Positions 1-9,207 of a stretch of 42,908 nucleotides of DNA are shown one piece after another (position 1 is the first letter of the stretch; each line of letters starts with the position of its first letter). The DNA is from Chromatiales bacterium (GTDB lineage Bacteria; Pseudomonadota; Gammaproteobacteria; RBG-16-57-12), in contig JALSJH010000081.1 of assembly GCA_026989455.1 (NCBI GenBank), positions 1 through 42,908 on the forward strand, written 5' to 3'. The notes under the pieces are model-generated. The model saw only the letters and a list, made by a program, of their open reading frames with translations. It searched no databases and was not told the origin of the DNA. Made by a program: the position numbers and the translations under genes.

Positions 1-10
1 GTATGGGGAG

Positions 11-890
11 GCATACGGCGCTATTATTTTGTACAGTATGGATTCCCACGAGATCGTGGGAACCAGAAAACAACACAGCCACCCATCAGCTACGCCGTCT
101 TCTAACACCGGCAATACCCACCAAGCCTGCGGCCAACAACAATAAAACAGCAGGTGCAGGTACTGGAGCAGCGCCTACATCGCCAGTGCGTACAGCCCAG
201 GCATATATCTCACTGACCTTATGACCGTCAAACTGGGCACCGCCAGCAAGAAGAAAATGCCACGCGTAATCGGTGGTATTGAACGAAGATTCGGTACCTG
301 ACCAATAGAAAAAACCTTGAATGTTATCAAAAAGTGTAAGCTGGGGTGCTGTGCTACTGAAGATCGTATCCCCTACAGAAAGGCCTAACTCCTCATAAAA
401 GAGATACCCCAACTCTGTACCAGTACAGTTTGCTCCTTCACAATTATCATCTGCACTAAACAGACGCCAATCATCATAACCGCCGTAGTTCAGGCCTGCA
501 GCCCAGTTCATGGCAGCATCCCAGCCCATACGACCATCCGCAAAAATATTATCTGTAGAGTTACCATTATCTACCGCATTAGCCGCTGCATAGCCCGAGG
601 TAACAGCATAATTAGCATCTGCCAGCCATGTGATGTTTTGATCTGTGTCATAGATCATGCCATTACCACGATCAATAAGTAGGGCGTTGGCGCTGGTGGA
701 AACCCCCAAGCCTAAAACCACAGCGGTGAAAAATCCGGCTACTTTTGTTTTCATTTTTTATCCCTAATTGGCGTTTAATTGATTATTACTCATCCCCACG
801 CTCCCGCGTAGGGTCGCATACGGCGCTATTATTTTGTGCAGCATCGATTCCCACGAGATCGTGGGAACCAGAAAACAACACAGCCACCCA
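11..890. repeat. Duplicated unit: segment at 11-90 reappears at 816-895 with hairpin TTCCCACGA-GA-TCGTGGGAA (43..62 and 848..867)
   Basis: 'gcatacggcgctattattttgt.cag.at.gattcccacgagatcgtgggaaccagaaaacaacacagccacccatcagctacgcc' present twice, about 805 bp apart. Confidence 0.8.
86..754 (-). CDS. DUF1566/Lcl C-terminal-like secreted protein with VPxP/PEP-CTERM-like sorting tail (paralog 1)
   Basis: ORF with signal peptide; 'ITWLADANYA...GGYDDWRLF...FYWSGTE...WAVRTGD' DUF1566-like motifs; C-terminal 'VPAPAVLLLLAAGLVGIAGVRRRRS' (Pro motif, TM, Arg cluster). Confidence 0.8.
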   Translation of the reverse strand: MKTKVAGFFTAVVLGLGVSTSANALLIDRGNGMIYDTDQNITWLADANYAVTSGYAAANAVDNGNSTDNIFADGRMGWDAAMNWAAGLNYGGYDDWRLFSADDNCEGANCTGTELGYLFYEELGLSVGDTIFSSTAPQLTLFDNIQGFFYWSGTESSFNTTDYAWHFLLAGGAQFDGHKVSEIYAWAVRTGDVGAAPVPAPAVLLLLAAGLVGIAGVRRRRS

Positions 891-1559
891 TCAGCTACGC
901 CGTCTTCTAACACCTGCAATACCCACTAAGCCTGCCGCAAGCAACAGTAGTACTGCTGGCGCAGGCACTGGAGCAGCGCCGACATCGCCGGTGCGGACGG
1001 CCCAAGCAAAAAATTCAGCACTTTTCCCACCGGTGAACTGAGCACCAAAGCCTGCGAGGAAGTGCCACGAAAAGTCAGTATCGAGCGTATATTCAGTACC
1101 AGACCAATAGAAGCGGGATTGAATATTATCAAAAAACGCAAGCTCAGGGGCTGTGCTGTTGGACATCGACTCTCCTACAGAGAGACCGAGTTCCTCATAA
1201 AATAGATGCCCCAGTTCAGTACCAATACAGTTTCCCCCTACACAATTATCATCCGCACTAAACAGACGCCAATCATCATAACCACCGTAGTTCAGGCCTG
1301 CAGCCCAACTCATCGCCGCGTCCCAGCCCATACGACCATCCGCAAAGATATTATCTGTTGCTGTGTCACCGTTATCCACTGCATTTACCGCTGCATATCC
1401 TGAAGTAACAGCATAATTAGCATCTGCCAGCCATGTGATGTTTTGATCTGTGTCATAGATCATGCCATTACCACGATCAATAAGTAAGGCGTTGGCGCTG
1501 GTGGAAGCCCCCAAGCCTAGAACCATAGTGATAAATAATCCGGCTACTTTTGTTTTCAT
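891..1559 (-). CDS. DUF1566/Lcl C-terminal-like secreted protein with VPxP/PEP-CTERM-like sorting tail (paralog 2)
   Basis: Tandem paralog of 86..754, near-identical N-terminal half and identical C-terminal tail. Confidence 0.8.
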   Translation of the reverse strand: MKTKVAGLFITMVLGLGASTSANALLIDRGNGMIYDTDQNITWLADANYAVTSGYAAVNAVDNGDTATDNIFADGRMGWDAAMSWAAGLNYGGYDDWRLFSADDNCVGGNCIGTELGHLFYEELGLSVGESMSNSTAPELAFFDNIQSRFYWSGTEYTLDTDFSWHFLAGFGAQFTGGKSAEFFAWAVRTGDVGAAPVPAPAVLLLLAAGLVGIAGVRRRRS

Positions 1560-1640
1560 TTTTTATCCCTAATTGGCGTTTAATTGATTTTTTCTCTCAT
1601 TGTTTCCACGCGACTCATATTTGTGAGGCAACAACCACAG

Positions 1641-1667
1641 CAAAAAACCCCGAAAATCCGAGGTTTT
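1641..1667 (-). terminator. Possible Rho-independent terminator downstream of cytochrome gene 1692..2735
   Basis: Minus strand AAAACCTCGGATTTTCGGGGTTTTTT: stem-loop followed by T-run. Confidence 0.5.
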
Positions 1668-1691
1668 AATCGAACAAAAAATATTCTCAGC

Positions 1692-2735
1692 CTACTTTAT
1701 ATGACAAGTCAGGCAGAGCGCGCTGCCCGCATTGCTTACTCGCAGAAAACTCGGAATAAATTCGACATTAGCGGCATCCGGCACGCCGTGGGGGTCATGA
1801 CAGGAGGCACACTCCACCTCGAAACCATCTCCTGAGTCATAAACGCGGATCTCATATATATCTGCCCGGCCATTGCCATCATCAAAAAAGGCCAGCTGCC
1901 CCGGCACTTCAATGTCCATCGGACTAAAATCAGCCCACGAAGAGAATGCGGTAGGGTACAATATACCAACCGGGTGGTCATCTCGCAGATCAACAACCGA
2001 AGAGTCTAGATAAAATTTCAAACGAATATCAGTAGCCTCGCTATTGAGCACACCACCAATAACAAAATTATTAAAATCTCCTGGTGAAGCATCAGTGGGA
2101 GAGTTGTGGCACAATGTACAGTCAGCTAGACTCCCGTGTTCGTAGGTTCGTATTGACCACGTCGCTAAGAAATCCGTATTTACCGATTCTTCCTGAGCCT
2201 GCATGTACATTCCTGAACCCGGCATATTGATAATAGAGTCAATTGCAGTCACACCATCATGGCAGGAGAGACAGGTCAGCGAAGCAGGGCCAGGGTGTGT
2301 TACATTCTGCTCACCCGCAAGCCCCAGTGTGGTCGGTGTATTATATAATTCGTAGTTCAAGCCCATGTTAACTGTTCTATTCCACAGTGGCATACCCAAC
2401 CCCCCCGTAGAGTTGTTGGCTCCATGCGGAGTATGGCAATACACACACACCTGATTATAATCATTACGGCGTATTTCCATCGTCAAACGATTTGCAGCAT
2501 CAAGGTAACTCACACTTATGTTGTGTCGTGTACCCGTAATACCATCAACAACAAGATTGCTAGCCTTTGTACTAGAACTCCAGCCATCGGCCAGTGCGAC
2601 AGAAACAATGCCTTGTATGGAAATTAATATAGCCAGCCAACTCACTCTCTTCATTACTACTCCCTCATGACAAAGCCACCTTATACAGAATCTCCAGCTA
2701 AACCTGAGCATCTCACGATACAACAACAGAAGCAC
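1692..2735 (-). CDS. Multiheme (five CXXCH) c-type cytochrome, paralog 1; likely start is an internal Met (MKRVSWLAIL...)
   Basis: CVYCH, CLSCH, CTLCH, CASCH, CLTCH motifs plus signal peptide. Confidence 0.88.
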   Translation of the reverse strand: MLLLLYREMLRFSWRFCIRWLCHEGVVMKRVSWLAILISIQGIVSVALADGWSSSTKASNLVVDGITGTRHNISVSYLDAANRLTMEIRRNDYNQVCVYCHTPHGANNSTGGLGMPLWNRTVNMGLNYELYNTPTTLGLAGEQNVTHPGPASLTCLSCHDGVTAIDSIINMPGSGMYMQAQEESVNTDFLATWSIRTYEHGSLADCTLCHNSPTDASPGDFNNFVIGGVLNSEATDIRLKFYLDSSVVDLRDDHPVGILYPTAFSSWADFSPMDIEVPGQLAFFDDGNGRADIYEIRVYDSGDGFEVECASCHDPHGVPDAANVEFIPSFLRVSNAGSALCLTCHIK

Positions 2736-2912
2736 AAAGGCGCTTTGAATAGCTCAAAGTCACCTCCTAAATCGCCTGAAACCCAGTAAGTACATCAGAG
2801 ACTTGAAACAGCCTTACTGCCCCAAATAGCAAGGCACTCTACTTGCAACCTTACTCGCTCTCCTCCACTTACAGCCCTTAATCACCCATCCATTAAAGAA
2901 AATAAACAACTC

Positions 2913-2938
2913 AAAAAAAACCCCGACAAATCGGGGCT
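2913..2938 (-). terminator. Rho-independent terminator of cytochrome gene 2966..3952
   Basis: Minus strand GCCCCGATTTGTCGGGGTTTTTTTT. Confidence 0.85.
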
Positions 2939-2965
2939 CCAATCAAAAAGATGGTTATTCAAGAC

Positions 2966-3952
2966 CTACTTAATATGACAGGCCAGACAAAGCGCACTAC
3001 TCTCATTACTTACGCGCAAGAAGCTTGGAATAAATTCATCATTAGCCGCATTTGGAACGCCATGAGGATCATGGCAGGAGGCACATTCCACCTCAAAACC
3101 ACCATCCCCTGAATCATAAACACGGATTTCGTGCTTATCTGCCCGACCATTGCCATCGTCAAAAAACGCATAACGCCCAGGAATTTCAACATTCATCTGC
3201 TCGAAGTCAACCCATGCTTGACTAGTAAGGGCCGTAGGGTAGCGTACACCCACCGGGTGATCATCCCTCAAGTCAACAACCGAAGAGTCCAGGTCAAACT
3301 TAAAAGAAATATCAGTAGCCTCACTATTGAGAACACCACCTATAACAAAGTTCGTAAAATCTCCTGGCGAAGCGCCAGAAGGCGCATTGTGGCACAGCGT
3401 ACAACCTGCCAGACTCATATGCTCTAAGGTATCTGTTGACCATGTCGCCAAGAAACCCATGTCTACCGATTCTTCCTGAGACTGCATGTACATTCCTGAA
3501 CCCGGCATATTGATAATTGAGTCGATTGCAGTAACGCCATCGTGACAAGAGAGGCAAGTCAACGAAGCAGGGCCAGGGTGTGTCACGGCCTGTTCCCCTG
3601 CCAGCCCCAGCGTGGTCGGTATATTGTATAGTTCGTAGTCTAAGGTCATATTAACCGTCCTGTTCCACAGCGGCATACCCAAGCCTCCCGCAGAGTTATT
3701 AGCTCCATGTGGAGTATGGCAATACACACACACCTCACCATAATCATTACGGCGTATCCTCATCGTAGCCCGGTTTGCAGGCGTAAGATAACTCATACTC
3801 ATGTTGTGGCGCGTCCCCGCAATACCGTCAGCAGGATTATTACTAGCCGCTGTCGGCCCCCAACCATCCGCATGAGCCATTGAGACAGCCCCCTGCGCAA
3901 CAATAACCGCTAAAGCTAACCAACTCGCTCTCTTCATCACTTTATCCCTCAA
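2966..3952 (-). CDS. Multiheme (five CXXCH) c-type cytochrome, paralog 2
   Basis: CVYCH, CLSCH, CTLCH, CASCH, CLACH; strong similarity to 1692..2735. Confidence 0.88.
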   Translation of the reverse strand: MRDKVMKRASWLALAVIVAQGAVSMAHADGWGPTAASNNPADGIAGTRHNMSMSYLTPANRATMRIRRNDYGEVCVYCHTPHGANNSAGGLGMPLWNRTVNMTLDYELYNIPTTLGLAGEQAVTHPGPASLTCLSCHDGVTAIDSIINMPGSGMYMQSQEESVDMGFLATWSTDTLEHMSLAGCTLCHNAPSGASPGDFTNFVIGGVLNSEATDISFKFDLDSSVVDLRDDHPVGVRYPTALTSQAWVDFEQMNVEIPGRYAFFDDGNGRADKHEIRVYDSGDGGFEVECASCHDPHGVPNAANDEFIPSFLRVSNESSALCLACHIK

Positions 3953-4063
3953 GACTCAAGATTATCGTACAGGCTATCCCGCCAAGCCCCAATACTTTGC
4001 GTTACAATAACAAAAGCTTAGCCAAAAATCACCAACAATTTTTATACCAAATTAGATCTTACG

Positions 4064-4555
4064 CTACTCAGCTACCGCTTGATTGGCACTGTAGCTCGCT
4101 TCGATATAAATTCCGCCCAAATCGCTGTCAAAGGGGACGAGCCATACATTGCTGCCGGTTTTATGTTCAATGTGATAATCATGACCCACTACCACTACGG
4201 GAAGTGAGAGTGACAGCTCACTACCCCCTTCATCCAGGCTGTTTTTAGCGGCACCCACTACCATGTTGGCGATCTCACCGGCCAAATCGGCGATAATCGG
4301 GTTTTCTGCGTCAATCTCCATGCCCTGCAACATCCGCTGGGCAATGACGACAATGACCGCCTTTGGGAAGATAAGGGCGACTGAAAAATGTATCTCTTCA
4401 CTATTTAGGGAGACGACTGCGGTAATCGCATCATTGATCAACACCTGGTTACCCTGTTTTTCACGGGCATCCCCCGCGACTGCCTGAATACTGCCCATGG
4501 AGGCTAATATATCGGGAAGCGCCTGTGTAACAGCCTGCAGATACTCATGATTCAT
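4064..4555 (-). CDS. CheX/CheC-family chemotaxis phosphatase-like protein
   Basis: CheX-like sequence with 'DLAGEIANMVVGAAKN' (E-x2-N phosphatase-type motif). Confidence 0.7.
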   Translation of the reverse strand: MNHEYLQAVTQALPDILASMGSIQAVAGDAREKQGNQVLINDAITAVVSLNSEEIHFSVALIFPKAVIVVIAQRMLQGMEIDAENPIIADLAGEIANMVVGAAKNSLDEGGSELSLSLPVVVVGHDYHIEHKTGSNVWLVPFDSDLGGIYIEASYSANQAVAE

Positions 4556-4584
4556 ATCGGCTCTCGTAGATAAAAATTTAGTTT

Positions 4585-4742
4585 ACTTGAAGGATGTCAT
4601 GAATGTTTTATGCTGTCTGAAATCGTCCTCATTTATCCCGAAAATAACACCAATAGAACAACTATTACTGCGCATTTCGGAACAAATGAGAACAATTTCT
4701 TCTCAGCCTAAACTCATCCAGACTTAACCTAGAGCTTCTTAA
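4585..4742 (+). repeat. Foldback repeat family B, copy 1
   Basis: gtcatgaatgttttatgctgtctgaaatcg...cctcatttatcccg...caatagaac...ctattactgcgcatttcgg...tctcagcctaaactcatccagacttaacctagagcttctt; matches the other family B copies. Confidence 0.85.
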
Positions 4743-4830
4743 ACAAGACTAACATACAATCGCAGCCCAAAGTGTGACTACCGAGATAAAATATACCCTG
4801 TGTCTAGCGCTACTTCTTGCTCTCATTTGC

Positions 4831-4973
4831 GGTAACTACTCAGCGTATTCATCTTTTTCCTCAACGCTTCGTTATTTTCGCACTTAAATCGGTTACATAT
4901 TCCCTATATACTCCCTCTTTGCGTGCGAAAACGCCTCGATTTGAAGCAAAATATAAACACGCTGAATAACTAC
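4831..4973 (+). repeat. Foldback/MITE-like repeat family A, copy 1
   Basis: ggtaactactcagcgtattcatcttt...aaaatataaacacgctgaataactac; matches 7501..7644 and inverted 25921..26062. Confidence 0.88.
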
Positions 4974-4977
4974 ACTT

Positions 4978-4993
4978 TGTGAAACACTTCACA
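4978..4993. promoter_or_regulatory. CRP-like palindromic site TGTGA-AACACT-TCACA upstream of rsd
   Basis: Exact TGTGA-N6-TCACA, about 72 bp before the ATG at 5065. Confidence 0.6.
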
Positions 4994-5064
4994 CATTGCC
5001 GTTTAGCCCGTAGAATGGCACGATATTTTCCTGCTGAGCACCGTAGAAGGTAACCAAATAGACT

Positions 5065-5520
5065 ATGACAATTCAAACTGATAACGCAGAGCGCCGTGGA
5101 CAATCTTACCATCTCATTGATGAACTCATGACGCTGCGCACCGAGATGCTAGCGCAGTACAGCATGCTGGGCGCTGCACGCCCTTTTGAGAAAGATGCTG
5201 AGACCATTACCGCCATTCAGGATTTTTGCCAGGCACTGGTAGATTATACTGCCGATGCTCACTTTAGCCTCTATCGCTTTATCTCTGAAGGGAAAGAGCG
5301 CCGCTCTGGCGTGCTGAGTGTTGCTAATGAGATATACCCAAAAATCTCCGAAACCACCGGCATTATCATTGCGTTTAATGACAAATATGATAATCAAAAG
5401 CATTGTGAAGAGTCGCTCGGCATGTTGGAGCAAGATCTCTCTTATATTGGCGAAATTCTGGCCGATCGTATCGAAAATGAAGATAGCCTGATTGCAGCGC
5501 TGCGCTCTGATCGCAAATAA
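5065..5520 (+). CDS. rsd: Rsd/AlgQ family sigma70-binding regulator
   Basis: Rsd/AlgQ-like length and sequence ('LIDELMTLRTEMLAQYSMLG...FCQALVDYTADAHFSLYRFI'). Confidence 0.8.
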   Translation: MTIQTDNAERRGQSYHLIDELMTLRTEMLAQYSMLGAARPFEKDAETITAIQDFCQALVDYTADAHFSLYRFISEGKERRSGVLSVANEIYPKISETTGIIIAFNDKYDNQKHCEESLGMLEQDLSYIGEILADRIENEDSLIAALRSDRK

Positions 5521-5553
5521 CAGACCCTCGACAACCGGGCCATCTATCTAGCT

Positions 5554-7500
5554 ATGCTATTGTCCGCACAGATAGTAATAGCCCTTCTGCTGTTTTGCGC
5601 AACTTATGCGGGGGCCAGCCTCCCCGCTAGCCAGCAGAGTGACTACAGCCACCAACGGCTGCTCTTCTTGGAAGCTGAAAGATTACTACAAAACAGTAAG
5701 CGCTCGCAGTTCCAAAATCATTTAAAACAGCTTGAAAACTACCCACTACTCCCCTACCTGATTTACGCCGACTACAAAAAACGACTGGACTATATTTCGC
5801 ACCAGCAAATCGACTCATTCAATCAGCGTTTTAGTGATACGCCACTCGCTAAGCGGCTAAGCCGCCAGTGGTTAATCAACTTGGCCGAAAAGCGACGCTG
5901 GCAGGATTTTCTCGAACACTACCCGGGTCGTGGTGATGCTGCATTAGAGTGTTACTATTTACGCGCCCTTTATCACTCCGATAAAAAAGAGCAAGCGTTA
6001 TCCTACGTTGCACCACTCTGGATGGTGGGAAAATCTCAACCCAAAGCGTGTGATTCACTGTTTCTCACCTGGTTGGACTCCCGCCACTTCAAGCCGGAAA
6101 TGGCCTGGCAGCGCTTTCAACTGGCCATGGAGAACGGCAAATATCGTCTTGCACGCTATCTGATTCGTCTAACCGAAGGTGAGCAGCAACAGCTCGCAAA
6201 ACAGTGGTATCAACTGCGCAGCCAGCCGGAAAAGATCAACACCTTTAAACTGACGCAGCAACCACCGGCACTGGCCCGCACTATTGTACGCTTTGGCATC
6301 AAACGGCTGGCTCGCTACGATGCCACTCTCGCCTGGAAAAGCTGGAAAAGTTTATCTCCAAAATATGATTTCAACGCCAAAGAGATAACCCATATCGAAC
6401 GCAATCTAGCGCTGGCCAGTCTGCTACAGAAAGAGGCTATCGATCGCCCTAAATTGGTACAGGTAATTAGTGCCAGCGGAAATAGTGACCTTCAAGCGCG
6501 GCGTATTCGTGCCGCGTTGACTGTGGGTGACTGGCAGGCTGTGCAAAACTGGTTACCGCGCCTTAGCCCACAACAGCAAGCAGAGCCGCGCTGGGAGTAT
6601 TGGTCAATACGTGCCGCAGAGGCATTGGCAACCGAGCGAAAAGAGATCACACTCACTCGCTATGCCAAACTGGCACAACAGCGACACTACTACGCTTTCC
6701 TTGCGGCTGACAAAATAGCCGCCCCGTATCAGCTCAGCGATCAAAAAATAGTCTCGGATGAGACTGAGGTGGCCGCCCTGCACGCTATTCCTGCTTTTAT
6801 ACGCGCCAGAGAGCTATTTTTATTGAACCGCGTGGTCGATGCGCGCCGTGAATGGCGCTTCGCCACACAACAGATGAATACCCAGCAACTGGCTCAAGCC
6901 GCTAAATTAGCTGACGAGTGGGGCTGGCACGACCGCGCCATACACACCGTGGCACAAACACCTTATCGTGATGATCTTGAGTTACGCTTTCCACTGCCCC
7001 ATCGACAACAGGTTATCAGTGAAGCGGAACGACATGAAATTGACCCGGCCTGGGTAATGGCGGTGATCCGACAAGAGAGCGCCTTTATGAAAGATGCTCG
7101 CTCCAGTCGTGGTGCATTAGGTCTAATGCAGATCATGCCGCGCACCGGACGTGAAATTGGCCGACTACTCAACAACCCGCTGCGCAACACCGCCAACCTG
7201 CTACAGAGCGACCTTAATATTAAATTTGGCGCAGCTTATTTAAGGCGCAACCTCAATCGGCTGCAAAATAATCTGGTATCGGCCACCGCCGCTTACAATG
7301 CGGGCTATGGCAATGTGCGAAAATGGCTACCTGAGGAGAGTGAAATCGAGGCAGACCGCTGGGTAGAGACCATTCGCTTTAATGAAACCCGACACTATGT
7401 GCAAAATATCATGGCTTATGCGGCCATCTACGATCAACGCCTCAACCGCCCCACCATCCGCCTCAGCGAACGTATGCCTGCCATCCAGCCAAAACCCTGA
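5554..7500 (+). CDS. slt: Soluble lytic murein transglycosylase
   Basis: C-terminal SLT motif 'VMAVIRQESAFMKDARSSRGALGLMQIMP...ATAAYNAGYGNVRKWL', long alpha-superhelical N-terminus. Confidence 0.92.
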   Translation: MLLSAQIVIALLLFCATYAGASLPASQQSDYSHQRLLFLEAERLLQNSKRSQFQNHLKQLENYPLLPYLIYADYKKRLDYISHQQIDSFNQRFSDTPLAKRLSRQWLINLAEKRRWQDFLEHYPGRGDAALECYYLRALYHSDKKEQALSYVAPLWMVGKSQPKACDSLFLTWLDSRHFKPEMAWQRFQLAMENGKYRLARYLIRLTEGEQQQLAKQWYQLRSQPEKINTFKLTQQPPALARTIVRFGIKRLARYDATLAWKSWKSLSPKYDFNAKEITHIERNLALASLLQKEAIDRPKLVQVISASGNSDLQARRIRAALTVGDWQAVQNWLPRLSPQQQAEPRWEYWSIRAAEALATERKEITLTRYAKLAQQRHYYAFLAADKIAAPYQLSDQKIVSDETEVAALHAIPAFIRARELFLLNRVVDARREWRFATQQMNTQQLAQAAKLADEWGWHDRAIHTVAQTPYRDDLELRFPLPHRQQVISEAERHEIDPAWVMAVIRQESAFMKDARSSRGALGLMQIMPRTGREIGRLLNNPLRNTANLLQSDLNIKFGAAYLRRNLNRLQNNLVSATAAYNAGYGNVRKWLPEESEIEADRWVETIRFNETRHYVQNIMAYAAIYDQRLNRPTIRLSERMPAIQPKP

Positions 7501-7644
7501 GGTAACTACTCGGCGTATTCATCTTTTGCCCCAACTCTTCGTTATTTTCGTACTCAATTCGGCCACATACTCCCTATATGCTCCCTCTTTCCGTGCGGAA
7601 ATGCCTCGATTTGAGGCAAAATATAAACACGCTGAGCGGTTACC
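7501..7644 (+). repeat. Foldback/MITE-like repeat family A, copy 2
   Basis: ggtaactactcggcgtattcatcttttg...atataaacacgctgagcggttacc; begins right after the slt stop; flanked by CTGA (7497-7500 and 7645-7648). Confidence 0.88.
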
Positions 7645-7731
7645 CTGAATAACAAAAAACGCCAACGCCTCAAGCTTATTTTTTTTTGTCCGACACGACA
7701 CTCATACGAGAAAACAAGCCAGGGCCAAAGA

Positions 7732-9207
7732 ATGATGAGCAATGAAACGAGTGATCGCGTGAACACAAATGATGCAGAGCGAGAGCGGTTGGAGCGGGAG
7801 GCGCTGCACATTGATTACAAAGGGCAAATTGAAGCCATCTCAAAGTCTCAGGCGGTTATTGAGTTCAACATGGATGGCACGATTATAAATGCCAATGAAA
7901 ACTTTTTAAGCACCGTAGGCTACTCACTGAATGAGATAAAAGGCAAGCACCACAGCATGTTTGCTGAAGCTGATTATGCATCAAGCAGTGAGTACACACT
8001 GTTCTGGGAAAAGCTCAATCGGGGTGAATACGATTCGGGTGAGTATCGGCGCATCGGTAAGGGCGGTAAAGAGGTGTGGATCCAGGCCTCATACAACCCC
8101 ATTATGGATCTCAACGGAAAGCCCTTTAAAGTGGTGAAATATGCCACCGATATCACCTCCCAAAAAGATGCACTCAACCAGATAGCCAAGCTTATCGAAG
8201 CGGCCAAACACGGTGATTTAGGGCAATGCATTGATGCCGATAAATACAGCGGTTTTGTAAAACATCTGGTGACTGATATTAACTCGCTGATGGATGCGAT
8301 TGCGGTGCCACTGCGTGAGACCTCGCGGGTGATTCAAAAACTGGCCGAAGGGGATTTGAGGGATAACGTCAACGGTGAGTTTGAGGGTGAGTTTGCAGAT
8401 TTAAGTGGTGCGGTTAATACCTGCTTGGGCAATCTTTCACGAATGGTCAAACAGATTCAGGATAGCTCCAACGCCACCAGTCTCTCCTCCGCAGAGATCT
8501 CCAAAGGCAACGAGGACTTGAGCCAGCGCACAGAGCAACAAGCCGCATCACTAGAAGAGACCGCTTCCGCCATGGAAGAGATCACCAGCACCGTCAAACA
8601 GAATGCAGATAATGCCAATGAAGCGAACCAGCTGGGTGCCAACGCCCGCTCTGAAGCGGAAAAAGGCGGCGCTATTGTTGACGATGCGATAACGGCCATG
8701 AGCGAAATCAATGACTCTAGCAGAAAAATTATCGACATCATCAGCGTTATTGATGAGATCGCCTTTCAAACCAACCTATTAGCCTTAAATGCGGCGGTGG
8801 AAGCCGCTCGCGCCGGTGAACAGGGGCGTGGCTTTGCGGTGGTCGCCAGTGAGGTGCGTAACCTGGCTCAACGCAGTGCCGCCGCTGCGAAAGAGATAAA
8901 GAGCCTGATCCATGACAGCGTAGAGAAGGTCGAAGAGGGGTCACGCTTAGTCGATAATTCAGGTGAAACACTCACCGGCATCGTCACCGCTGTGCAGAAG
9001 GTCAGTGACATTATCGGTGACATTTCAGCCGCCTCCCGGGAGCAGGCGGCCGGTATCGAGCAGATTAACAAGGCCATTGCACAAATGGATCACGCCACCC
9101 AACAGAACGCGGCCTTGGTAGAAGAGGTCTCAGCCGCCAGTGAATCGATGAATGAAGAGTCCCGCTCGCTGACTCAATTGATCACATTTTTTAAGGTGAA
9201 CGACTAG
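7732..9207 (+). CDS. PAS-domain methyl-accepting chemotaxis protein, apparently cytoplasmic
   Basis: PAS '[18 protein letters not shown]', HAMP-like region, MCP hairpin '[44 protein letters not shown]'; no obvious TM segment. Confidence 0.92.
   Translation: MMSNETSDRVNTNDAERERLEREALHIDYKGQIEAISKSQAVIEFNMDGTIINANENFLSTVGYSLNEIKGKHHSMFAEADYASSSEYTLFWEKLNRGEYDSGEYRRIGKGGKEVWIQASYNPIMDLNGKPFKVVKYATDITSQKDALNQIAKLIEAAKHGDLGQCIDADKYSGFVKHLVTDINSLMDAIAVPLRETSRVIQKLAEGDLRDNVNGEFEGEFADLSGAVNTCLGNLSRMVKQIQDSSNATSLSSAEISKGNEDLSQRTEQQAASLEETASAMEEITSTVKQNADNANEANQLGANARSEAEKGGAIVDDAITAMSEINDSSRKIIDIISVIDEIAFQTNLLALNAAVEAARAGEQGRGFAVVASEVRNLAQRSAAAAKEIKSLIHDSVEKVEEGSRLVDNSGETLTGIVTAVQKVSDIIGDISAASREQAAGIEQINKAIAQMDHATQQNAALVEEVSAASESMNEESRSLTQLITFFKVND

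Noticed and set aside
3-1041. Plus-strand ORFs 3-224 and 745-1041 with similar peptides
   Set aside because: Antisense to the duplicated DUF1566-like genes and the hairpin repeat; similarity is explained by the duplication.
86-1559. A complete diversity-generating retroelement
   Set aside because: No reverse transcriptase, accessory gene or template repeat is present in this window; only the divergence pattern is suggestive.
4861-5112. 83 aa minus-strand ORF upstream of rsd as a conserved small protein
   Set aside because: Its conserved half lies inside foldback A and the frame is broken in the third copy; it also overlaps rsd.
7519-7811. Minus-strand ORFs 7519-7701 and 7554-7811
   Set aside because: Read through foldback A copy 2 and antisense to the start of the chemoreceptor gene.
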